This document shows, in pieces, positions 34,556 through 46,534 of a stretch of DNA of 64,000 bases. The translations under genes were made by a program, and so were the position numbers. The stretch is from Calycina herbarum. Lineage: Eukaryota > Ascomycota > Leotiomycetes > Helotiales > Pezizellaceae. Positions within the stretch are counted from its first letter, which is position 1. Every line of letters starts with the position of its first letter. The stretch lies in contig LLEY01000006.1 of NCBI GenBank assembly GCA_001414485.1, positions 186,001 through 250,000 of the forward strand. The letters run 5' to 3'. The notes beneath the pieces are model-generated. The model ran no database searches. It had not been told where the DNA came from and saw nothing but the letters and a program-made list of their open reading frames with translations.

Positions 34556-36857
34556 TCACATCGCTCTGTTCTCGAAGCCGTTGGATTGTGTGGTACTTTC
34601 ATGTCGATGGAAAGTGTTGTCTGCGCTAGCGTTTGCGGCTAGAAGTTGTTGACGGAGCCGTTCGTCGTCACTTATTTGTTGTTGTTGGGGTGGTGGTGAT
34701 TGGTATGTTGGTTGAGGCTGGGATTGAGCTGAAGGTTGTGGTTGCGATTGAGGGGTGGGATCCGTAACGTGGAATTCCTCGGGAGATTCTGGTCTTCTAT
34801 TTTGGTAATTTTCTGGACTGGCATGAGATCCAGATCCATTTTGTTCTGGGGCTTGCTGCTCTTGGAGACCACGTCCTAGAGTCATGATGCCGTCGAAATG
34901 AGCTTGTGCTTCGGTTTGCTCGAGTCTTGAACGTTCTTCGGCTTCTTTGCGTGCTGCTTGACCCGGTGCTCGGGTTTTGAGCTCGCCTGTTACGGATTGT
35001 AAATAGTATGGTACCTCGATATTGCTCTTTAGAAAGAAGAGTTTGAGATTCCTGGCTTTGTCTTTCAGTTGGACTTGATTCCGATCAGCAAGGATTTGAC
35101 TTTGTGAGCCTTTTTCTCCGTATAGTGCCAAGATTTGGCTCCAATGCGGACCTCGGACTTGATCGAGACCTGCCATTAATGCATTTTCCTCTTCTGTGCT
35201 CCACGGTCGTCTTTGACTGGGAGGTCCTGTTTGACGGCTGGTGCCAGGTGTAGATTTGGCCAAAGCAGCTTGTCGAGCTTGGTTGTACAGAACTTGCGTT
35301 GGAGCCGTCTGTGTATGGTAAGGGATGTTAGACCCTCCATAGTTTGATTGTTGAAACCCTCCACTGTGAGATCCATTGTGCTGATGGGAGGGGGCTAAGT
35401 CAGTCGAGTTAGCAGGGTAAATTGCGCAGGAAAATTATGCCACAGATCATGTGCACAAACCTCCGTTCTGTTGCTGGCCCGATTGTCCGGCTACAATATC
35501 GCGAAAAGCCATCTGCGCAGCAGAATCGGCCGAGGCCAATAACCCATTATTTCCAACCCTTTCCTGGAAATGCTCTTTAATTTGAACGTGATTCGCATGA
35601 GTTCCTCGAGCCGCGGGTGTAGTGAGAGCGTGCCGCTTCATATAAGGTCCTAGAAGCGTTTCGTATTCTTGATTGAGATGAACACTGAGATCCTGTAAAT
35701 ATTGCTCCCAGGGGTAGTCTTCTGAAAGCGCTTCTATTGTTGCTTATTAGAGATACCCCATGTATATATGTTCTCTCAAACTTACGAATAGATTCCGCAT
35801 CTGTTGGTGCGGACAGAAGAAGTGCCTTCCTACGTTTGCAAGAATCTAAAAAGTCTCTTTCACTCTCTGATAAATCTTGCTGTGAATGTCTCTTCAGAAG
35901 GGTTTGATCCAAATCGGCAGGAAAAAGATCATCCAAGATGTCTTCCTTTGTCTGGTCATTCCCCTCTTCTCCACAAGCAGAGAGGTACATCTGCGTCTTG
36001 AGATTTATATAAAGCGAACAAGCTGTGGTATTCATCGGTTCGCCTTCAGGAGTGAAGGTATCAATGAAGAAATTATTCAATTCATAGAACCCAACATCCT
36101 GACCTCCAAATACACCAGAAACAAAAGTTGCCATATTTGTTATTCGTATAATCGATCGATGTTTTTCGTCTGTGAAATTGAGAACGTCTGCAGAGAGGAA
36201 ATTATCGTCTTTTGAATATATTTTCTTGGTTTGGTCGAAAAGGGACTTTAATGTGGAATATGCCTGGCCATGTAATGAATCAGGCGAGGTGACAATATTT
36301 ATGGTTTCTGAACAGGGGCCTTGTGCCAACGTAGAAAGAATCTGGATAGACTGGCAGAGCATTATTATAACATTCCCAAACAAAGTAAAGACCAGACTTG
36401 GAGTATGCAGGACACAAGAAGCTTACCAGGTTCTCCAAAATTGGCAGACTCATAACCCACATATACGTATTTGGGTCATACACGATATTCCGGACTTCTG
36501 CATGAACCGGCTGATGATTTTGAGAAGGTGCCGATTCGTGTACTTGTTCTTTCGAGGGCAGCACATGGGCCGCTGGCAATGTAGCGTTCGTGGTTGCTTG
36601 CGCGAGCGCGGCCTCCAAATCCAAATCCCCCAATCCCGACTCCATTTTCAGCCTCTTGCTTGAGGAATCTTGCGATTGAGACCGACTGCGTTTATGACCC
36701 GGGGAAAGGGGTTCATGCGCAATCGTCATTGAGGGACCTAATTCTCTAGTTAGTTTTCCATCTTCAATTTCCCCCCTCAAAAGCCCAATTGCAGCGACCC
36801 AACGCGGGGTGAGACTTCATGGCAGAACTTACTGAAGTCAGGATTTGCCGTCGCCAT
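34556..36857 (-). CDS. TBF1: TTAGGG-repeat binding protein with TRF-like domain and C-terminal telobox Myb (TBF1/TRF family)
   Basis: Five exons: 36857-36833, 36737-36427, 36350-35786, 35733-35461 and 35394-34556, together in frame for 670 aa. The middle resembles the TRF homology/dimerisation region: YMWVMSLPILENLSIQILST, then TFVSGVFGGQDVGFYELNNF and FIDTFTPEGEP. A C-terminal Myb repeat begins RRPWSTEEENALMAGLDQVR and continues GPHWSQILALYG to VQLKDKARNLKLFFLKS, the telobox (VDLKDKWRN type) that reads TTAGGG in TRF1/2, Taz1 and Tbf1. The tail is Gln/Pro-rich. Such proteins coat telomeres or act as general regulators at TTAGGG sites. The first exon encodes only eight residues and a split codon. 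TBF1-like fits best; a Taz1-like role cannot be excluded. The promoter carries matching sites. Confidence 0.85.
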
Positions 36858-37904
36858 CTTGACGACAATATAAATATTCAAGCCGGAAATGGTGGGGTAG
36901 CTAGCTACCTGGAGAAAGGTTGGGGCTGGAGAAAGTCGCGATGAGCGGCATGCAAAAAATCCCAAGCCCTAGCCAAAAAGACCTGATCCCGAAACCCTAA
37001 CCCCGATAAGAAACCTCGCTAAAACAGCCCGTTCCAGAACCCACATCCTTGGTAGTTGTTTGTGAAGATATATAAGGTCAAAGTCGAATTGCACCTTGAA
37101 GGAACACATTTTTTGACAATATAACAATGTTGTCAATGAGTAGTAACGTGGGAGCTTTGACGTGGGAAATATTTGGTGAAGGCTTGTAATTTTGGAGCAA
37201 CAATCGGACGACATTTAAGATTGCTTTTCGGTTCCTGGACGCATCAGTAGAGACACTACTCCCTCTATTCAACCAGAGTAAAATTTTCCAATCTTTGAGG
37301 TACAACTTCTTTCTTTGACCAGGCTTGCTGTGGACATTAAAAGCGGCTGTAAATAAAGAACCTCTTGTTCGACTTTCTAGTACTACTTTGGAACTTGATT
37401 GTTCCAAGACTACTAATCCCAAATTATTCTAAATTCTTAGGAGACTTTACTCGAATTGCCCTTGAAAGTTGGAACAACGAGGGCTAGGTAGGCAGGTACG
37501 AACCTGATGTATTTGCTGCCACTTTCAATGTCCATCGCGAGTGAGGATATCCAAAAGTATTTAAACGATATTCGGGAGAATTAGCTCCCATTCGATTTCT
37601 TAATTATCTGGAATTTAATTGTCCCAAAGTTATTAGAAAGACAGCGCAACTATAGAACCGTTTATTTAGCGTAGAAGTTTGCGTGAGCAGTTGAAAATCT
37701 AACTGAATTAGAAACTACCCAGGAAGAAGATACCGACGAGTTTCAAACTTGATCATTAAGAAGCCAGCTGGTTGTATTCTATCGTGTCGACCATATTATC
37801 TTGCATCCTCCCTATCCATGCTATATCCTCTAGGTCGAAGGAAAATCGAGTACCGACTTTTTCCCAAAGATATTCCCTCGAAACACCACCGCCATAAACT
37901 CAGT
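36858..37904. other. TBF1 promoter region and downstream flank of the DUF829 gene
   Basis: About 1 kb. The TBF1-proximal part (36858-37100) contains ARCCCTAA-type sites. The rest (37430-37760) is AT-rich with no supported gene. Confidence 0.4.
36965..37000 (+). promoter_or_regulatory. Two ARCCCTAA-like (TTAGGG) sites in the TBF1 promoter
   Basis: AACCCTAA at 36993-37000 matches the known yeast Tbf1 consensus ARCCCTAA exactly. AGCCCTAG at 36965-36972 matches at all but the last base. They are about 110-140 bp upstream of the TBF1-like start codon, and the next gene in that direction ends rather than begins there. Autoregulation is inferred. Confidence 0.5.
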
Positions 37905-38916
37905 TCATCCATCATTCTCATTCTCCAAGAGATAACCCATCTTCCACGCCTTCTGCACAAAATTCCAGTAATCTTCTTCACCTCCCTTTCCTCGAAACAT
38001 CTGTGCATGCTCCGCGCCCTCAACCCTCTTCTTAATGACTTTATAACCTTTTTGTTCACAGACTCCAGCGTGGTGCTCAACGTGCTTCCAGTCAATTGCT
38101 TTATCTTCTTGACTGTAGACGAAAGCTCTCAAGCAAGTTTGGGGTATCTGGTCATGGTTGTGAGAGGCGTCGTGAGGACCCCAAACGAGTTGGTACCAGA
38201 ACCATTTTGGCATCCCTGGGAAGTTATTAGTCACAAGAGTGAAAATTGGGGAGGGGGTTTCTCGTTGTAACATGGGGAAAGAAGAAGATGGAAGAGAAGA
38301 TGGAAAAGGATAACTCACAGTTTACGGTAACATAAACAAAACAAGTTACCAAAAACACCACCGTCACGAATGGCACCTTTGCCCACCAAGGGAAAGCTCT
38401 CATTGGCACAGTGAGCGCATGTATATCTCTTCTGAACTGGGGAATGCCCGGTGCAGAGTCCAGAATGTAAGCAAAAGGGTTCAATGGCTTTCCAGTAAGC
38501 TCCCTATAAGCACCGGCGATTCCGTACAGCCTCTTCGCACCCCCATTGCTGATAGCGTGCATCAACAATCTCTCATCTTCCTGTGGACGGGCCAGTAGAG
38601 CCGTGACAGCGGATTTGACATCTAGACGACGGGTCTTTTCGGATTGGAGAAGAAATTGCTTGGTGTTCATTGTAGCGATGATGATTCGGGCGCCGGGATA
38701 GAGACGAACGTAGGAGGTGGTGTAGTAGGCGATATGCTTTGGAGAGGCGTTCATCCAAGAACAGAGGAGAATGGTCGTGGGTGATGTGGGAAGAGGGAGA
38801 GGTGAGGATGGGGAATCATAGAGACTGACCACCTTTGAGAGACGGGTGAAAGACGATAGAGGTATCGAAGTTTTGGTCTCCGTTTCCGGGATTGGGGTGT
38901 ATGATTTTGACGACAT
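37905..38916 (-). CDS. DUF829/TMEM53-type alpha/beta-hydrolase-like protein (PaxU-like)
   Basis: Two exons, 38916-38319 and 38215-37905 (103-nt intron), give 302 aa. Family features: TTILLCSWMNASPKHIAYYT and YVRLYPGARIIIATMNT near the N-terminus, the nucleophile-elbow-like LMHAISNGGAKRLY (Ser in SNGG), then AYILDSAPGIPQF. After a hydrophobic helix (KVPFVTVVFLVTCFVYVTVN) come LRAFVYSQEDKAIDW with the usual Asp and a His-containing end (EGAEHAQMF). This matches the DUF829 group, which includes TMEM53 and PaxU of indole-diterpene clusters. No other secondary-metabolism gene is nearby, so a general membrane-associated role is more likely. The substrate is unknown. Confidence 0.85.
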
Positions 38917-40502
38917 GGTCGGAAAACTGAACTTGAAGTCTTTGATTTTTCTCTTGCAAATTATCAGGGTCCTTTTCGGGATGAGCGGGAGAAAGGAAGG
39001 AAGGGAGGGAGAGCAAAACTCTGCAAGAGGTCAAAGTAAATAAGCAATTGGACGCTGTGAGGAAGTAGGTGACACTGAAGCTGAAGATTGTCCAACCAGC
39101 CAAAAGAAAATATGTGAGAATTGAGCTACCTTATATTGTGCGCCTCGACTTGAGTTCTTGAAGATGAAGTCTCTCAAAGGCTGAGCGCAGTGGTACGGCA
39201 CAGACTGATCGGGTCCGCAAATTCGGTATCCTCCTCAAACTGTTGAGAGAATACCAACGTATGAACTCTTTGATGAAGCTTGGTTACTTGCCAGCCTTGC
39301 CTCGGTCAATTGAAAATAAAATGGGTATTGTCCGCTCGGCGTGATTACTTTTGGGATATCACGAGGTTCAGAGGCGTATGTCCCAACGCGATGATTCGTT
39401 GCAGGAAAGTGAAGGATTGCTCAACAATTTCTGTGACCGTTTTGCTTGTGATATTGAACCGAGGTTGAATTGTGATTGGTTCTGACTATTAACCCGATTC
39501 GGAAGAAGTTCTGAGTCTCGGTCCGAAGGTCTCCAGTCACGTTTTCAATAATTGTTTTAAATGATTGTTCTGGAATACTCTCTTGAAACATCAGGAAGAA
39601 TAACCCCACATCGAATAAGTCAGCTAGAACTATTTACTACTGCTCTTATTCTGGGTGCAGGCTCGGACGTGTTGCATACTAGAAACCGAAAAAAATGTCT
39701 ACTCCCATTTTAGAGGCTTTTCCAGAGAACTTGATATTTAAAAAGAGAGGTATTGGTGAAATATGAAGTATTTCCAAGTATTAGGGGGGTTAAACTAACA
39801 TTAGGTATAGTAGTTAACGAGACCTGGTATACTTTATTTATCACTTGTGCTGTTGATTATATTACTACTTTATAGGATAAGGTAGAGTCTAGTAGATTCA
39901 ACTATGAAATTATAGAACGTCTTAAGAGTATAAGGTATAAGTAGTTATCCGAGTAACTTTAATTAAATTTTATTATTCTAGAAAGTCTAGAATAATTAGG
40001 TCAGCTAAACAGAGTATAGAGATTAACTTGTAGCGAGTTTAGAGTATCCCTACATACCAGATCTATTCAATTTAATGTTAACGAATAACCTGGAAAACGA
40101 TGTAGTTTTCGAGACGCTTAATTTAAATCAAATAATTGGTAAATGCTTTTAATTGGGTGGAAAAACAGGAGCATCCGAAGGACAATTATGGGGTTGAAAA
40201 ATGCTCTTATTCTTGAATTTATTTATGTGATTGACTGTAGGATGAACGGGAAAACAAACCCCTATCATTTCCAGAAAGATATGCGAGAGCCCGAGAGGGA
40301 ACTCTCGAGGTGAACCACTTCTATTTTCAAAGGGAAGAGGCCGCACCTCTCTATCATACCGAAGGGAAGGTTAGAGCAAGAGCAGAATACATCTAAAGTA
40401 GTTTAGGAACATTTGAGAAACCATCGCTCTATTGAATAATAAAGACCAAATACACTCACTCTATCACCTAACATCATCCCTCCCCTTAGCCAACAAAGTC
40501 AC
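38917..40502. other. AT-rich intergenic region with decayed repeat
   Basis: 1.6 kb. The first part is the promoter of the DUF829 gene. From about 39640 to 40160 the DNA is strongly AT-rich with no coding potential and contains one copy of the dispersed repeat listed next. No gene is supported. Confidence 0.45.
39811..40031 (+). repeat. Dispersed AT-rich repeat, copy 1
   Basis: This segment aligns with the reverse complement of 50760-51036 and, over its middle part, with 63917-64000. Shared strings include TTACTACTTTATA, TTAAGAGTATA, TATCCGAGTAAC and TTTATTATTCTAGAAAG. The copies differ mainly by C/T and G/A changes and short indels, as expected for old copies of a transposon hit by repeat-induced point mutation. 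It contains an 11-bp perfect hairpin (39972-39996, 3-nt loop). Confidence 0.75.
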
Positions 40503-41234
40503 CTACTCCGAATGCTCATACCCCAACTCCCTCGCCCTCTCCGCCAAAGACTTCTTCCCCGCATTCTCGTCCCTTCCCCCCTCCCAAATCTCCGCAACCC
40601 CCATATCCTCATCCCACCACTTCCTAAAGACCCTTAAAACCGCCGCCCTCTCCTCTCCCATCCTCTTCCCCGGCCCTGTCTTCATCAACGCCACAAGTTT
40701 CAAAAGCTTAATCTCAAAGATAATAACGCTATCCTGCATATTCTGATCCTTCATCTTCGCCCCGCCAAAAGTAAACACCCTCCCAATCCCAACCGCACCC
40801 ATCCCATCCAATCGATCCGCATCTTGCACAACCCCAAGCTCAGGATATTTCTCCACTAACGCTCTATTCTTGGCGTAATCCTTGATTTCGGTACTGTAAG
40901 AGACGGCGGCGCAGATTTCTTGGATTTTGGTGGCTAATTCCTTGGAGGCGCCGTGGGAGAGGAGGAGGGATTGAATCATTGTGTTTGCGTCTTCTGGGGA
41001 TTGGTCTGGTGAGCGGTATTTTCTGTCGCCGATGTCGTGGAGGAGGGCCGCAAGTGTGATGGTGTCCAGGTCCATGGCTGGAGGGTTGGGAAGGGTGAGG
41101 AGTTCTTGGTAGATTTTGTGGGACATGCCTACGACTCTTCTGATGTGGGAGAAGTCGTGAGAGGCGTCGTAATTGGACATGAAGATTTTGACGTGGGACG
41201 TTATGGTCTGGATGATGGTTGAGGGGTTTGCCAT
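40503..41234 (-). CDS. HD-domain metal-dependent phosphohydrolase
   Basis: A single exon encodes 243 aa. The HD-superfamily metal ligands are visible in order: His in DASHDFSHIRRVVGM (~residue 25), HD in TLAALLHDIGDRKYR (~70), and Asp in VVQDADRLDGMGAVGI (~140). These match the YpgQ/YedJ-type small hydrolases, which act on nucleotides or pyrophosphate. The C-terminus is helical and charged. The start is the ATG of MANPSTII; a longer frame upstream begins only at GTG. A role in nucleotide pool cleaning is an inference from the family. Confidence 0.9.
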   Translation of the reverse strand: MANPSTIIQTITSHVKIFMSNYDASHDFSHIRRVVGMSHKIYQELLTLPNPPAMDLDTITLAALLHDIGDRKYRSPDQSPEDANTMIQSLLLSHGASKELATKIQEICAAVSYSTEIKDYAKNRALVEKYPELGVVQDADRLDGMGAVGIGRVFTFGGAKMKDQNMQDSVIIFEIKLLKLVALMKTGPGKRMGEERAAVLRVFRKWWDEDMGVAEIWEGGRDENAGKKSLAERARELGYEHSE

Positions 41235-43610
41235 TTTTGCAACTTTCAAGTTTGAAGAAAATGTTGATGGTGAGAACACGAGGAGATTGGTGGTTTTAAA
41301 AAACTTCTGGAAGTTGAGAGACTGAAGAGTCAGGTTGTGTTGTCTCTTTTTTCTTAAGTTGTTTGAGAGTGAGTTTTAACTTCAAGTAGATTCAAAAAGT
41401 ACAACCTGGAATGGTTATATTGTAACGGAGAAATGAGTATAGAAATGACTCACCGGCGTATGATCACCTCATGTGAGGTGAGAAGAAAACAAAAGAGTTG
41501 CTTGATCCGAAGTCTCTTGACTTTAATTGGATTTGTTGTTTGCTTTCACAAGTCTCTCCCGTCGACGCGATTCTACGTGTCGAGTTTTGTTCGCTTGAAC
41601 CCCTACATCGACGCGAGAACACGGGACCTGCATTTTGCCCAGGTCTTCTATGCGAAATGGAATTCCGATTAACGAGAACTGCAAATTTGACGAGAAATGA
41701 AATTGAAAGGTGACTTGCTTGCTGCTCCTTAATGCAAAGAACTAATTATCGAAATTGGATGTAGCATCACATGACTGCAATTTGAAGAGTCGAATATAAT
41801 TCTGGGGTAGTCAGAGAGAAGATCTCGAGTTGAATTTAAATCATAAGAAAGGAGAGAGCCTTGTGAAGAATCAAGTACAGCAAGCAATAAGAAATGGCTT
41901 CAAATCTCCTTTGATCACGTGAACCATCCAAGAAAAAATCCTCTCATTTCCAAGTCGTTCTCTCTTGAATCTAACGAGTAGATACCAACGCAAAGTATAT
42001 ACAGAAACCCTTTCCCTTTTTATTTTTTTGGAATTACAGAACCCTGACTCGCGGGCCAACTTATTTCCGCTGGTCCATCTGAAACTCTTCCTCAGTAAGG
42101 TTTTAGCTCCAAAATTTCCCCACAAGAAATCGGTAACTCGGCAATGCGGAAAGGACGTAAGGAAACTAAAATGATTGGAGTTTTGGGTGGAAAGGGTGTG
42201 CTAGAGCTGGAGTCTGGAGATAAAAAGCTGGGGAATGCAAGATGAGAATGCGGAGAAGTGGCGTGTTAGTTTGATTTCTGGTGTGAAAATGTAACTTTCC
42301 ATGTGGCCTGTAGCGTGGTTTTTAAGCCATGCAGAGCGCTTGCAGCTACTGGAAAGCTAAGAATTGGATCTAATTTGTTTAAGTACGAAGACTCTAGAAA
42401 TCTCGCCTGATATTGGTGTTTGGTGCTACCATATTTGCCACTTGGTAGCGATAGGGAAAGCGGAATACTGCCGTGCAACGAAGGCTCTATGCCTTCTTTG
42501 GGAAATGGATGGACCGGAGAACAGGACATTTTTATATCATGCCCTTAACCCCGAATTAAAAGGGATCTTCTTTAATATCGCCGAATGAGTTCGCTGAACT
42601 GGCGATTGTCCGCCGATCGCTTCTTGCTGTACCGAGGCAAAGTGGGTCACCTGTCAACTTCGGTCGACTTTCCTCGAAAAAAAGGGACAAGATGTTGATT
42701 GCAAAAAAGCAATACTCCGAAGAGTACTCAAGAACCTAAACACAACATCTTTCGAGGCCACGATGGAACGAAGGCATCACTACTAGATGCTCCCGAGGTT
42801 CTACACACCGGAAAGAAGGGAGAGCAAGCCACAATGGCAAGATGCTGATGTTTTCTGCAAGGATTTTCGCAGACATGGATCTGGCTAGGAAATGGGGTTG
42901 ATTTGGGCATTGCGGGGTGGGGAAGAAGGCCATTGGCTTTCCATGATACGCATGACGCCTCGGGAACTGCCCTCTGGTGGGTGCAGATACCGGGCTCACG
43001 GCGAGACAATTACAACTTTCTGCTCAGTCTCTGTGTCAACATTGCATTGTCGCGGAGAGCGGAGGTGAGGGGTTGTGGAGTGCTGGACGAATGGGAAACT
43101 GGTGAAGCCTCTGGTGGCGGATCCGAGCCAAGATGATTTCTGGACAACGAAACAGCTTGGAGCGGTGGAACGGTGGAACTCGTTTTAGTTGCGCAAAGGC
43201 CTAATCTGCTCTACCAGCTCTGAATGGCTCTGCATAGCTGGTAGCTGGCCTGTGGCCTTTTAGGTGAATAGCTCCGATGCGAGGAGTGCCCTTGTTCAAG
43301 TGGTCCATAGGCGTCCAGCGGTGTCCACTTGAGCAACCTCTCAAGGTTGTGAATAGCCACCTCACCTAGACTGGAGCACAAGAGGTCGAGCTTTGTGCTA
43401 CTTTCGGTTTAGGAGGAAGGTACAGCCCGTACCCCCTCCTTTGCCGAACTTGAACACTGCACTTCACCTCAAGTACTTAACTCCACCTTCCCCCACCACC
43501 TTTGTGCATCCAAGAAGTTCATCTCTCCTCTCATCGCCACTCCTTCTCCCTCTTCCGGTTTCTTCCATCACAAAGCCACCCCAATCAAATCCTCTCTGCT
43601 AAACACCACA
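41235..43610. other. Intergenic region upstream of HD hydrolase and aldehyde dehydrogenase
   Basis: 2.4 kb between divergently oriented genes. ORFs at 41433-41713 (+), 41871-42125 (-), 42266-42529 (-) and 42728-43009 (-) lack motifs and splice-supported extensions. The last 250 bp are CT/AC-rich and form the likely aldehyde dehydrogenase leader. No repeat recognised. Confidence 0.45.
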
Positions 43611-45266
43611 ATGACTTCAATTCAGCTCGCCACGCCATCTTCTGGCAAATACACACAACCAACTGGCCTGTAAGTTGCTCTTCCTCCACCCTCCCACCGG
43701 CCGGGAAACGCGGGGACTCCAAATGTACCCCGCATTCCAATGCCTCGACCAATCTGCTGACGTTATATTCTTCATCCAGCTTCATCAACAACGAATGGGT
43801 CAAGGGTGTCGAGGGCAAGACCTTTGAGACCATCAATCCTTCCACCGAAGAAGTTATCTGCTCCGTCGCCGAAGCCACCGAGAAGGATGTCGATATCGCT
43901 GTTGCCGCAGCCCGAAAGGCATTCGAAGGCTCATGGCGAAAGGAGACACCAGAGAACCGAGGCAAACTGCTAGTCAACCTCGCAAACCTTATTGAGAAGA
44001 ACGCCGACCTCATTTCTGCTGTCGAATCGCTCGACAATGGCAAGTCGTTGGCTATGGCAAAGGGAGATGTTGCTGCTGTCTCGGGTTGCTTAAGATACTA
44101 TGGTGGTTGGGCCGATAAGATTGAGGGTAAGGTTATCGACACAAACAACGAGACTTTTGCATACACAAGACAGGAACCAGTAAGTCGAACATGGAAAGGG
44201 TCAAGTTATGATCACATCTAACACTTTTCTGCAGATTGGTGTTTGCGGTCAAATCATTCCATGGAACTTCCCAATGCTCATGTGGGCATGGAAGATTGGT
44301 CCAGCTGTTGCCACCGGTAACACTGTTGTCCTCAAGACCGCTGAACAAACCCCTCTTTCTGCGCTGGTAGCAGCAAGCTTCATTGAAGAGGCTGGCTTCC
44401 CACCAGGAGTCATCAACATTATTTCTGGTTTCGGAAAGATTGCCGGTGCTGCTCTCTCCTCGCACATGGATGTTGACAAGATTGCTTTCACTGGATCCAC
44501 CCCAGTTGGTCGTCAAATCATGAAGGCTGCTGCTGGATCCAACTTGAAGAAGGTCACTCTTGAGCTTGGAGGCAAATCACCAAATATTGTCTTCAACGAT
44601 GCAGATATTGAGAATGCCATCTCATGGGTCAACTTTGGTATCTTCTTCAACCACGGCCAATGCTGCTGTGCTGGTTCCCGTGTCTACGTTCAGTCGGGTA
44701 TCTACGACAAATTCGTCGAGCGATTCAAGGCTCGTGCTCTTGCCAACAAGGTTGGTGACCCATTTGCCCACGACACCTTCCAAGGTCCACAAGTTTCCCA
44801 ACTCCAATACGACCGTATCATGGGATACATTGAGCACGGAAAGTCCGAGGGTGCCACCATTGTCACAGGTGGTGAGCGTCACGGCACCAAGGGATATTTC
44901 ATTCAACCAACCATTTTCTCGGATGTCACTGAGGACATGAAGATTATGCAAGAAGAGATCTTTGGTCCTGTCTGCTCCATTGCCAAGTTTGAGACGGAGG
45001 AGGAGATTATCAAGACTGGTAACAACAGCACCTACGGTCTTGCTGCTGCCGTCCACACCACCAACTTGAATACTGCCATTAGAGTTGCCAACCAAATCCG
45101 TGCTGGTACCGTCTGGGTCAACCAATACAACATGCTTCACCACCAGATTCCATTCGGAGGATACAAGGAGTCAGGCATCGGACGAGAGTTGGGAGAGGCA
45201 GCGTTGGCCAACTACACACAAACCAAAAGTGTATCGATCCGTTTGGGAGATGCTCTCTTCGGTTAA
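43611..45266 (+). CDS. aldA: NAD(P)+-dependent aldehyde dehydrogenase (AldA/ALD family)
   Basis: Three exons: 43611-43669, 43780-44179 and 44235-45266, for 496 aa, the standard length. The product oxidises aldehydes such as acetaldehyde to acids, in ethanol and related catabolism. Motifs: [20 protein letters not shown], then [29 protein letters not shown] (cofactor loop), [13 protein letters not shown] (general-base Glu), [15 protein letters not shown] (nucleophile Cys), [10 protein letters not shown] and [16 protein letters not shown]. No targeting peptide is evident, so it is probably cytosolic; the short N-terminus is like AldA of Aspergillus. The first intron splits the codon ahead of FINNEW. 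Codon use is strongly biased toward C-ending and preferred codons compared with neighbours, suggesting high expression. Confidence 0.95.
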
Positions 45267-46534
45267 AGGAACGACTCTCACGATTTTGTAATTTGGGATG
45301 GTTTTCTGGGCCGGGAAACGGAAAGAAAATTTGTATTATGATTAGCTAGGTAGCCTTGCATTTCCGGACAATCAAACGATAATTCCCCTGATATATATTT
45401 TTGGTATGTGATGATGGCATTCTGATGAGAGACATTCCAACCCTCGTCGTACTTGAAGTCGAGGGTTCAGAGCTACCTCTCGTTACAACTCACATAGACC
45501 CCAGAAAGTAATACAGCACCAGCATGGTGAGAAATTTAAGCAGTCTTATTTTTCCATAGTGTGGATTTTCTTCCCAAGCTTCATTCTTGTTCAAAAAATA
45601 ATGGTGGGGGTTGGGGTGTATGCGGGGAAGTGGAGTACGAGCTGGGGTTCACCCGTGGGACTGAGCTCAAGATAAGCTTCACGTACGAAAAACAAATGAC
45701 GATGAAGAAATCCAACAGTTCACAGAACAATCGTATATTACTCGTACATTCTCAGAGGTACCTGCGTTTACGTAGAACGCTTGCATCTTCTTCTTTGTCC
45801 TCCTCTGGTGAGCTCTTGTCTGGTGGTCAGCCGTGCCAGCCACACCGATTATCACTTGTCTAAGACGTGCAGATGAGGGGTAGCTCTGGAAGCTGTTAGG
45901 TTGGCTGTAATCGAAAGCTTGATAAGGAGCTTATCCGTTTCCCACCTCTCTTCCTTCTTGGCTTCCCGAACCACATGTCCATTTCCTTACTGTGCCCCCC
46001 TGGTGGGTGGGTGGAAAGATGCATCTTTATTGACTCGGCGCTTTGCATGCTTCCGGGTTACTCTTGCGCACCCAATTGTAACCTGCCATCGCGTGATATG
46101 GTGCAGTTGATGGTTGAGAGCGAGGGCTGTGAGTCGTTGGAGGGGATGCATCTTCAGGGATTGGGGGATAGAGAAAGGAAGCTCGAGAGCTGGGCACACG
46201 GCAGAAATGGGTGCAGAATAAGCCCAAGTCATCTTGTGTCGTGCTATCGTAAGTAGCTCTCTCTTGATAAAGATGGCAAGGGCAGAGTAACCTTGTCGTG
46301 CAGCCTTGTGTAAGATGGCTGAGGGGGAGCGTCATACTGCTTTGTTCCGCCTTTTTGCTTTCCCCATCTACTCGCTCTCTTCCGCTTTCTCTTTCTAAGC
46401 TTTTTTTGTTCGCGGCGCTCTTCTTACTCTGGGCTACATTGAGAGAGTCAAGATTGCCATATTGCTTCGAGACGAAGAGAACTCGACTTCGTACTTCCCT
46501 CTACATCTTGTGCTCTGGAATTGTGTTCCTAATC
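45267..46534. other. Intergenic region
   Basis: 1.27 kb between two plus-strand genes. Short ORFs on both strands at 45901-46335 overlap one another and have no motif. The TCT/CTT-rich stretch from 46350 is the likely leader of the next gene. Confidence 0.4.

Noticed and set aside
37905..38916. Secondary-metabolite cluster suggested by the PaxU-like gene
   Set aside because: No prenyltransferase, P450, synthase or transporter lies nearby. The DUF829 family is widespread outside such clusters.
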